A DNA stretch of 30,057 bases, from contig CAILKC010000092.1 of assembly GCA_903834675.1 (NCBI GenBank), forward strand, positions 1-30,057, in the 5' to 3' direction. The notes below the pieces were generated by a model, which was given only the letters and a program-made list of their open reading frames with translations, searched no databases and was not told the DNA's origin. The position numbers were made by a program, and so were the translations under genes. This DNA is from an uncultured Victivallales bacterium. GTDB taxonomy: Bacteria; Verrucomicrobiota; Lentisphaeria; Oligosphaerales; JAFGRS01. The stretch's first letter is position 1. The number at the start of each line of letters is the position of its first letter. This document shows, in pieces, positions 1 to 5,920 of this stretch.

Positions 1-123
1 GCGGTCTATGCGAAGGGGGTCCGCCTCTGCGCCAAAGACAAAGCGAAGCTTGAAACCCGGATTCTTAGGTCAGAACAGCTTCCATGGTGGGACGTAACCA
101 TCACGCCATTAGAGGTATTTTAG
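1..123 (+). pseudogene. 3' end of a possible DDE transposase (cut by the window edge)
   Basis: An open frame enters from the left edge in frame 1 and stops with TAG at 121-123, giving 40 residues. It holds a YAKGVRL stretch and ends in WWDVTITP about 10 residues after a QLP. A tail of the form Y.KGvkv followed by W[ND][YV]TI.P is typical of the C-terminus of ISAzo13-type (Rhodopirellula) transposases, which is the basis of this tentative call. The 5' part lies outside the window, so I cannot tell an intact element from a remnant. It could also be the end of an unrelated gene. Confidence 0.35.
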
Positions 124-553
124 TATTTACCAACTCCCTGAGGGGAACGTCCGGCTGGACGCGGGACGGTGGCAGGTCGCGAAGGACCCGACTGGCGTAG
201 CTCTACTTCGCGGAACCCAAGAAAATGGGAAAGTGTGCCGTTGGGCGCAATCGGCTGATTTCTGCCAGGCGGTACCGAGGGTTTTCCGCCGAAAATGGGC
301 GAATTCAGCGGGGGATGGGGTGTTCTACCTGGGGCATCAAATGAGGCACAGGGGTGGCGTTCGGCCCGACGAGCGTTTCAGCGGGGTTGCGGAGGCAAGA
401 AGCGTGCTTCTTCAAGAAGGTAATATATGCTTGAGAATCAATGATTTGCACGGGCGAGGACGGTAAAGGGCGCTTGCTGGCGGCCTCGGTAAACTCATGC
501 CAGGCAACTGGCGTTGCTGGTGCCAATTGGGCAGCGCGGTGGCGGTTCTTTGT
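124..553. other. Non-coding stretch, no convincing gene
   Basis: Short open frames exist on both strands (for example 233-466 plus and 305-526 minus), but none has a ribosome binding site, a recognisable motif or consistent codon bias. The stretch lies between two mobile-element remnants and may be decayed element DNA. I see no tRNA, terminator or direct repeat in it. Confidence 0.4.
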
Positions 554-778
554 TTAACTCACCGTAGCCCGGGAAAGCACGTCACAATCTCTTTCCGCCT
601 GCGGGACGGGGGCAGCGCCGGTCGACCCCGAGGGGCGGCGACGGCCTGGCCGCCCGGCACCCGAAAAACCGCGCGCCGAAGTTGCGAGAGGCCGGGGGCA
701 CTTGGTGAGGGCTGGCGTCTTGGCCGCGAGGTCCCGCAGCCGCATGTCCTCGAGCATCTTCCGTCTCAGGGGAGTCAT
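554..778 (-). pseudogene. N-terminal remnant of a tyrosine recombinase (phage-integrase type)
   Basis: The minus-strand frame starts at 778 with MTPLRRKMLEDMRLRDLA, the hallmark opening of many site-specific integrases (typically MTPLRQ.M.EDM.LR.LS..T). A strong GGAGG sits 5-9 bases upstream. After about 25 residues the integrase-like pattern stops and the frame becomes a Pro/Arg-rich sequence. A neighbouring frame carries a stretch (SRNFGARFFG) that could be the next SAM-like helix (usually ..FArhFGrsP), which would fit a frameshift. No catalytic R..HxxR..Y domain is present. I read this as a decayed integrase that kept its start signals, marking past mobile-element activity at the left flank. 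The 554 end is only where the frame stops, not a domain border. Confidence 0.55.
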
Positions 779-1006
779 CGCACACCTCCGCGGTTCGTCT
801 AACCGGAGTGACTATCACACCGGTCCACGGAGAGTATGCGGCACAGTCAAGACGCAGAAGAGCCCTCCCGCACGCTCATAAGGGCTTCCCGAAGGGCTGC
901 GCGAATGCGCTTAGTTCAACGTAGCCTTCACCGGCGCGGATGGAGCGAAGCGGAATCCCCGTCCGTGTGCAAAGCACTGTTGGCGGCCTGTCAGCGCGTC
1001 CTGCAC

Positions 1007-1537
1007 TCAGAGCTGCGCCCCTCGCGAGGCCGCGATCCCCAGCCGGTGCAGTGTGTTCTGGATTCGCTGGGCCAACTTGAGCAATTCATCGACACCGTCG
1101 TCGCCAAACTGAGTGGAGGCAGCCGGAGCTTCCGTCCAGGCTCCGGCGATCTGCCACGGATACTCAGTGTTTGGAACATCGGTGCGGTGACCTTGCCCTC
1201 CCGGCGTCAGTTCGAGCAGTGCCTTCACCGCGTGTTTTGTGGCGGCATCGAAGAGCTTTGACAGGTGAGCGTGGTGGTCTCTGTGCCGCAGCAGTGGATC
1301 TCCTTTCGTCAGGAGATGGGGCAGGTACTTGTCTGGCCGGTGATCCAGGCTTGGCGTCGCGCCGTTGACTATGACGTAGCCCTTGATGCTCTTCTCGATG
1401 GCCTGCGCGCACATTGCCGCCACATGGCAGCCGACATCGTCCGCGATCATCGGATCCGGACCGGTACGCAGTGCGTTCGCCGTACGCAGATCGCTCTCGG
1501 CTTGCGTGAACCACGGATTGGCTTCGTATGCACTCAC
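1007..1537 (-). CDS. HEPN domain protein
   Basis: This 176-residue protein matches the HEPN pattern: an N-terminal helix with WFTQAESDLRTA (9-20), then MCAQAIEKSIKGYVIVNG (42-59), the signature usually written as C..QA.EK.LKA.L...G, followed by the D-H-R segment at 65-67 and NTEYPW at 123-128, which sits where many HEPN proteins have TRYP. R67 and H74 are spaced as R-x6-H, compatible with the catalytic RNase motif, although their position soon after the core helix is not the classical one. HEPN proteins are commonly RNases or regulators in toxin-antitoxin and abortive-infection systems. The start is GTG at 1537, overlapping the stop of the upstream gene as GTGA, so the two are translationally coupled. 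It is either a toxin or a non-catalytic HEPN; the sequence cannot decide. Confidence 0.8.
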   Translation of the reverse strand: MSAYEANPWFTQAESDLRTANALRTGPDPMIADDVGCHVAAMCAQAIEKSIKGYVIVNGATPSLDHRPDKYLPHLLTKGDPLLRHRDHHAHLSKLFDAATKHAVKALLELTPGGQGHRTDVPNTEYPWQIAGAWTEAPAASTQFGDDGVDELLKLAQRIQNTLHRLGIAASRGAQL

Positions 1538-1926
1538 AGTCCAAGCTCCCGCTTCAGCTCGGCCGCCTGTACACTCCCGTCGTCAAAGACCACTTCGCCA
1601 CCTTTGGCAGCCATCGAGACCGGGTCGCGTCTCTTGGTGGCTGACCGCACCTGTGCCGGACTGCCTAGAGCAAGGTGGAGGTCACCCACGATGAGAAGGT
1701 TGGCCGATGGCCCAAACTCGGTTACCAGAAGTTCATCGTCATCCGCACCGGGAAACCGATCAAGAACCTCAAGCAAGTGTATGTGGCCCTTGGGGTCGTC
1801 AAGGCTGTAGCGAACCGCAAGGATCAGCGGCTCATCTGTCATCTGCCGGTGTGCGGCCACCAGTTGGCGAACCGCCTTCTCGTTCAGATCCTTGACGATG
1901 TCCATACTCGATGCTGACGTCGACAT
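1534..1926 (-). CDS. Unknown partner of the HEPN protein (130 aa)
   Basis: First gene of a two-gene minus-strand operon, overlapping the HEPN gene by 4 bp. The ATG at 1926 is supported by AAGGAG at 1936-1941, nine bases upstream. HEPN genes are often paired with a minimal nucleotidyltransferase (MNT) antitoxin, but I find no GS.(A/R).G followed by D.D here. What is visible is an N-terminal helical part (about 1-30), a central part with strand-like LILAVRYSL and HIHLLEVLDRFPGADDDELL, then NLLIVGDLHLALGSPAQV, and a charged tail ending KRELGL. By position it is a candidate neutralising or regulatory partner, which is inference only. I do not recognise the family. Confidence 0.7.
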   Translation of the reverse strand: MSTSASSMDIVKDLNEKAVRQLVAAHRQMTDEPLILAVRYSLDDPKGHIHLLEVLDRFPGADDDELLVTEFGPSANLLIVGDLHLALGSPAQVRSATKRRDPVSMAAKGGEVVFDDGSVQAAELKRELGL

Positions 1927-2028
1927 ATGTCCCGTCTCCTTCTTTGCTCCGGTTGTTTCAACCAGACTCTGCTTGCTGCCGGTTCGGTCTCTGTTCGATC
2001 CCGTCGCGTCGGGGCGTCCGAAGCGCGC

Positions 2029-2057
2029 ACCATAGCGGCTTGTCTCCCTGCCGTCAA
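2029..2057 (-). promoter_or_regulatory. Sigma70-type promoter for the HEPN operon
   Basis: On the minus strand, TTGACG (2052-2057) and TATGGT (2029-2034) are separated by exactly 17 bases. This places transcription start near 2022 and gives a leader of about 95 bases before the ATG at 1926. It is the best promoter match noticed in the window, but was found by eye in GC-rich DNA. Confidence 0.45.
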
Positions 2058-2608
2058 CGAGTCAGAGATTGCGCGGCGTAGCGGCGAACTCAGGTGTTGC
2101 ACACATCTCGGATCGGGTTACATTAAAGGCGCGTGGAGGAAGACCCCTGGTCCTCGCGAGGCCCCAAGCGTGGCCCCTTGGACGGTTTCCGATTGCATCT
2201 CCCTGATCCCTCTGTTTATTGCCACGTCGCCCTGGTCGTAGCGGTTGTGTGCTACATCGTGTCCGTGAACCACTTTCCGGCCACGGCGGCTCTCTGTACC
2301 TACTCGCACAGCCTCTGACGTCCTGTTGCAGGCGATCCCTATTGCCCCCGAATCCGGACGATCGTCGCACGCATGTGGTTGCCACTCGGCATCGTTACCG
2401 CGCGGTCATGAGATTCTGCCCAGTACTCGCGGACTGGAGCTTCATCAACACGACGTGGTGCTTTGTGAACGTCGGCGCATTATGCGCGCGTTTTATGGAG
2501 ACGTGTTGAGGTCCGAGAAGCACCCCAACTCAGGGGTAAAACCCGCGGCGACCTTGCTCGACACTCACCGTTCTTGATGGAGCCAATACCCACGCAGAAA
2601 GGAGTCCC
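2058..2608. other. Intergenic region without a supported gene
   Basis: The region separates the minus-strand HEPN operon from the plus-strand gene at 2609. Several short frames overlap on both strands, but none has a Shine-Dalgarno sequence or recognisable motifs. A plus-strand frame at 2133-2318 has a hydrophobic run (VALVVAVVCYIV), but its codon use does not look coding. No tRNA or clear terminator hairpin was found. Confidence 0.4.
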
Positions 2609-2971
2609 ATGATGAGCACCCAGCCTCGCAACGCCCCCGTCGCCGACCTGCCATCACTGGCTGCGGAGGTCTGTGAGCAGGCTCGGCGCCGCGACTGCAC
2701 GGCCACCTTGGTGGAACTCAGCGGAGCGCAATTCGGAGGGTGGCAGCAGGAGTACGACCCGCAGCGAAAGAGCAGTTTGCGGGGCTTTCTCACGATTCGT
2801 CTGGGAGACCAGTTGATCGTCCATCTGCTCGACACCGAGGGCACAGAGGCGGCGGCCACCGCCGCCATCTACTTGCACACGTCCCAGATCGGTATCATGG
2901 CCGCTCGCATGGCGGCGGAGCACGGATTGACCTCGGCGGATGATGACTCGCACCGAGGCTACTTCAGGTAA
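2609..2971 (+). CDS. Hypothetical protein (120 aa)
   Basis: The ATG at 2609 (a second in-frame ATG follows at once at 2612) has AAAGGAG at 2598-2604. I do not recognise the family. The N-terminal 30 residues are helical, with an EVCEQARRR stretch. The centre has alternating hydrophobic segments compatible with beta strands (LRGFLTIRLGDQLIVHLLD). A second helix (AATAAIYLHTSQIGIMAARMAAEHG) leads to an acidic tail ending DDDSHRGYFR. There is no signal peptide or transmembrane segment. Its last 13 bases overlap the 3' end of the convergent gene 2959-3294, so the two transcripts would be complementary at their ends. Confidence 0.6.
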   Translation: MMSTQPRNAPVADLPSLAAEVCEQARRRDCTATLVELSGAQFGGWQQEYDPQRKSSLRGFLTIRLGDQLIVHLLDTEGTEAAATAAIYLHTSQIGIMAARMAAEHGLTSADDDSHRGYFR

Positions 2972-3294
2972 AGGCTCGCGCTGAGATTGCGGGCAGTACT
3001 GCCTTTGTCGATTTCGAAGCGATCGATGGAGGCGACCGGACAGACGAAGGTGTGGCCGTCGTCGGCGTCGAACCCGATCAGGACGTCCTTGCCAAATACC
3101 TGGTCGAACTTGAACAGGCTGACGACGTTGCCGACCTCTTTCTGACCACGCCCGACGACGGCGATGGTGGGTGGATCGAAAGGAACTTCGAGGAGGCCGT
3201 TGCTGGAGTTGCGGGTAATCAGGCGCTCACTGTCGTTGACCACGAGTTTGAAGTGCAGGCCCTCACGGTTGTGCAGGTCGATCGTTGTCTTCAT
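2959..3294 (-). CDS. Hypothetical beta-rich protein (111 aa)
   Basis: The open frame extends to 3399, but I choose ATG at 3294 (MKTTIDLHNREG) because an AAGGA-type ribosome binding site lies about ten bases upstream and the upstream ATGs lack one. The protein alternates short hydrophobic segments and turns (LHFKLVVND, GLLEVPFD, PTIAVVGRGQ, KDVLIGFDADDG, HTFVCPVASIDRFEID), suggesting a small beta-barrel or beta-sandwich. No catalytic motif is evident and I cannot assign a family. The gene is convergent with, and overlaps by 13 bp, the gene at 2609-2971. It is divergent from the PcfJ-like gene, with about 260 bp between them. Confidence 0.55.
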   Translation of the reverse strand: MKTTIDLHNREGLHFKLVVNDSERLITRNSSNGLLEVPFDPPTIAVVGRGQKEVGNVVSLFKFDQVFGKDVLIGFDADDGHTFVCPVASIDRFEIDKGSTARNLSASLYLK

Positions 3295-3431
3295 CTGGCT
3301 ACCATCCTTAGAGTCCATGTGAGAGTTCTCGAAAAGTGTGACCGGCCGGGGGCAGAAGACCGCAAAGGACTCAGGTGCTGGCCTACCGCCTGGGCGCACA
3401 ACGCCGCAGTCCGCGGCGTACGCTTATTGCC

Positions 3432-3459
3432 TTGAATCCGGTCCCCCTCGCGGTATCAT
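3432..3459 (+). promoter_or_regulatory. Candidate promoter upstream of the PcfJ-like gene
   Basis: TTGAAT (3432-3437) and TATCAT (3454-3459) are separated by 16 bases in the divergent intergenic region, which would put the start of transcription about 90 bases before the ATG at 3557. It was found by inspection only. Confidence 0.3.
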
Positions 3460-3556
3460 TGCGTGTGGGGAACGGCAGTCCGGGCGGAGTATCTTTGGTA
3501 GCATGCCGCTTCACCGTCCAGACCGAGAGCACTTCGCCCCGCATGAGACCTGACGA

Positions 3557-4864
3557 ATGCACACCAAGCAGACAGCAGGGGCAGGAGGTTTCCGCTGCAC
3601 CGAGACCCCGGGGGTCGTGTTTCGGGACGGGAAACTGCACGTCTTCACGAAGAAGCGGGTTGTGGTGCTCCGTGGCGGGGAGCAACCGGCATGCTGGGCC
3701 AAAACAGCGGCACGGCCGACCTGGTTCAGCTCGCTCAAACTGGCCGAGGCGGCCTTCCCCAGCGTCAAGCCGCTCTCGCAGTCATCAGAGCAGCGTCTGG
3801 TCGGGCTGGATGGTGATCGGCCTCTCTACGCCGACGGGCAGTTGTGCTTCCCGTTCTTCTGTAGATTCGTACATAACGACCTTGCCAAGGCGCTCTTCCT
3901 TGGAACCGTCCCGCCGGCCATCAAGAGCCGTCTGCAGAGGTTCTTCCTGCGGGGGCAATGGAGCCTGTACCGCCTTCTGGCGCGCTGCCCCGGCAGCGAC
4001 GACCTGGTAGACTGCAATCCCGCCCTGGCCTTCGCCCTGGCCAACAGCCGGGGGTTCCATCCGGTCAGCAGACCCCTCGACAGCGCGCGCCGTCTGCTGC
4101 GCCGCAAGCAGCGCGACATCCTCGGCTGGCTTGGTTTCCCGGCCACGGACAGAGCGCGTAGGGTTCTTGCCAAAGTACCCGCGGAGCAAGTCAGCGTACC
4201 TGTTCTGTTCCGGCTCAGGCGGATATTGCAGCGCGACGCAGAGGCAGCCAACTGGCTCTCGCACCTGCCACGGATCACGGACGAGACCATCAACATCCTC
4301 ACCTTCTACCGCGCCGCCCTCTCGATGCCGCTGCTTCTGGACCTCCAGGGCGCCGACACGCGTTCCGAGTACTGGTACTACCTGTTCGAGGGTAGCAACC
4401 GCATGCGCAAGGAGTATGACTTGCCGTGGACCGTGTTCCGCAGCATGGAGGCCCTCAGTGCGTTCTACGAGCGCCTGTCCCGGCGGACCGCTATGGACAG
4501 CGCGCTGCGTGAACTCCCGAAGGAGCTCCCGCCGCCGCCCTTCGCCCTGTCGCCCGACTCCGGCATCGAGCCAATCGCCACAGTCCAGGATTTGTACTGG
4601 CATGGGGAACTCGAGCACAACTGCGTCCTGCAGTACGCCCGTGCAATTCACGCCGGGACGCACTATGTCTACCGTGTCACCAGTCCGGTCCGGGCCACCC
4701 TCTCCATCGTGCGCAAAGGGAAGGACTGGGTGCCCGATGGACTCATGGGACCTGCAAACTGCACCGTAGACGACGCGATCGGCGCATCGCTGTTCCGGCG
4801 CCTCCTTGAGGGCCCGGAGGAAGCAGAGACAGCAGGCCCGGACGTCGTGCCCCCATTCGACTGA
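3557..4864 (+). CDS. PcfJ-like domain protein
   Basis: A 435-residue protein whose C-terminal part (about 338-415) follows the PcfJ pattern: an entry strand (IATVQDLYWHGELEHNC), a Cys in the position of the usual HC(V) pair, a Y...I.AG turn, a strand (THYVYRV), RATLSI, then a Trp and GPANCTVDD where family members have a Gly..N motif. PcfJ-type proteins occur on conjugative plasmids, phages and mobile islands, and their biochemical role is not established. The first 330 residues are Arg-rich and helical (for example RLLRRKQRDILGWLGF), with no recognised domain. The ATG at 3557 lacks a strong ribosome binding site. An 82-bp gap separates it from the next plus-strand gene, so the two may be cotranscribed. 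The context favours an accessory or mobile origin. Confidence 0.65.
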   Translation: MHTKQTAGAGGFRCTETPGVVFRDGKLHVFTKKRVVVLRGGEQPACWAKTAARPTWFSSLKLAEAAFPSVKPLSQSSEQRLVGLDGDRPLYADGQLCFPFFCRFVHNDLAKALFLGTVPPAIKSRLQRFFLRGQWSLYRLLARCPGSDDLVDCNPALAFALANSRGFHPVSRPLDSARRLLRRKQRDILGWLGFPATDRARRVLAKVPAEQVSVPVLFRLRRILQRDAEAANWLSHLPRITDETINILTFYRAALSMPLLLDLQGADTRSEYWYYLFEGSNRMRKEYDLPWTVFRSMEALSAFYERLSRRTAMDSALRELPKELPPPPFALSPDSGIEPIATVQDLYWHGELEHNCVLQYARAIHAGTHYVYRVTSPVRATLSIVRKGKDWVPDGLMGPANCTVDDAIGASLFRRLLEGPEEAETAGPDVVPPFD

Positions 4865-4946
4865 CGAGCTGCAACCGTGGCGCCCATCGAGGAGAGCGCT
4901 CCAGCCAGTGGCACCATCCCCCATCGCAACGACAGGAGACTGTTGT

Positions 4947-5567
4947 ATGGAACACACGGTCGACACCGAGAGATCTTTCGCCTTCTTCGTCTACCCGTTC
5001 CTGTGGGGCGCTGGTTCCGAGGGACAGCCGTCGCTGGCAACCCTCGCCGGGCAGGTGGACCAGGCCTGCATGGGAGACAAGAAACTATGGGAACCGTATC
5101 AGTTCCCGGAAGACGATCTCATGCCCCGTGTGGGGCGGTTCCTGGATGCCTCCAAAGCCGACAGCCAGCCGACGGTTGCCGCCTGGAAACTGCACGACGG
5201 GATGAAGGAAGCGTTGGGGCTGGATCAGGGGGCAAACTGTTTCTTGTCGTTCGGGAATCGTGATATCCCATTCCGCCTGGGCCAGGTCGGCAAAGGACAG
5301 TTCGCCCTGCAACTGCTCCTGTTCAGCAGTGGCGTAGGCTTGGCTACTGCTTGCGCCTCGCCGAAGTCGGACGCTCTGGCGGACCGGCTGGACTTCCTGC
5401 ATGCCTTCCGCTTCTTCGCGGGACGGGAGAAAGTCCATGTGCGTGTCGAGAAGCGAACGGGGATTGACGCGACTACGCGACAGCCGCTGAACCGCGCACG
5501 TGTTGCACAGGCAATCTGCCTGCCAAACCACAGCCAGTGGCACCTGAGGTCATCGCCTTGGCTTTGA
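4947..5567 (+). CDS. Unrecognised protein, probably truncated at its C-terminus (206 aa)
   Basis: The frame is open from 4806, but the start is taken at ATG 4947 because AGGAG lies at 4934-4938. The N-terminus contains the compact aromatic stretch FAFFVYPFLWG (about 10-20). After that come a helical region, PEDDLMPRVGRFLD, and a hydrophobic segment (FALQLLLFSSGVGLATAC) that may be a buried helix or a weak membrane segment. I do not recognise the family. The last ~15 codons run into DNA that, in another frame, encodes a transposase helix-turn-helix (from about 5530), so the native C-terminus was probably lost by insertion. It sits just upstream of the first DUF4062-STAND gene and could originally have belonged to that system (inference). 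Confidence 0.5.
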   Translation: MEHTVDTERSFAFFVYPFLWGAGSEGQPSLATLAGQVDQACMGDKKLWEPYQFPEDDLMPRVGRFLDASKADSQPTVAAWKLHDGMKEALGLDQGANCFLSFGNRDIPFRLGQVGKGQFALQLLLFSSGVGLATACASPKSDALADRLDFLHAFRFFAGREKVHVRVEKRTGIDATTRQPLNRARVAQAICLPNHSQWHLRSSPWL

Positions 5568-5875
5568 GGAAACCTAAGGATTTCGACCGGCCCGTCACAC
5601 ACTGGACTGCCGCTGAACTTGCCGACCAGGTCCGCGGGCATGGCATCGCCCCAACCATCTCTGACCGGACCGTTGGGCGCATTCTGCAGAAGGTCGAACT
5701 GGCCCGGAGGAAGAGGCGGCAGGGAGGCGGTGGAAGCTGGCGCCTGGCAGTTGTGGCCAGATGGAAGGCGGCGGCCAAGACTCGGGCCCGTCGCTGCCGT
5801 TTGCGGCTCCGCACAGCCTGCATATTGCACCGGGCGCTCGGCAGGATACCTTCGGTGCGGAGACGCATGACTTGA
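5537..5875 (+). pseudogene. Remnant of an IS630-type transposase (N-terminal helix-turn-helix)
   Basis: From about 5537 to 5705 the plus frame encodes PKDFDRPVTHWTAAELADQV, then GIAPTISDRTVGRILQKVEL. This matches the homeodomain-like region of IS630-family transposases (usually GRPI.HWT.RELA.E...GI...IS.RTVGR.L...L). After an RRKRR stretch the frame turns into Arg/Ala-rich sequence without the DDE domain, so only the DNA-binding half survives and the rest is deleted or frameshifted. It abuts the truncated 3' end of the gene at 4947 and ends about 45 bp before the first STAND gene. No terminal inverted repeats were identified. Confidence 0.6.
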
Positions 5876-5920
5876 GAGTCTGCTCAGGATGGCCAACTGC
5901 ACAGTCTGGGAGGAGCGCAC

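Noticed and set aside
836..1261. 141-codon plus frame
   Set aside because: Antisense to the HEPN gene, which has clear family motifs and an operon partner.
3785..4966. 393-codon open frame on the minus strand
   Set aside because: Antisense to the PcfJ-like gene, with no recognisable feature and poor codon bias.
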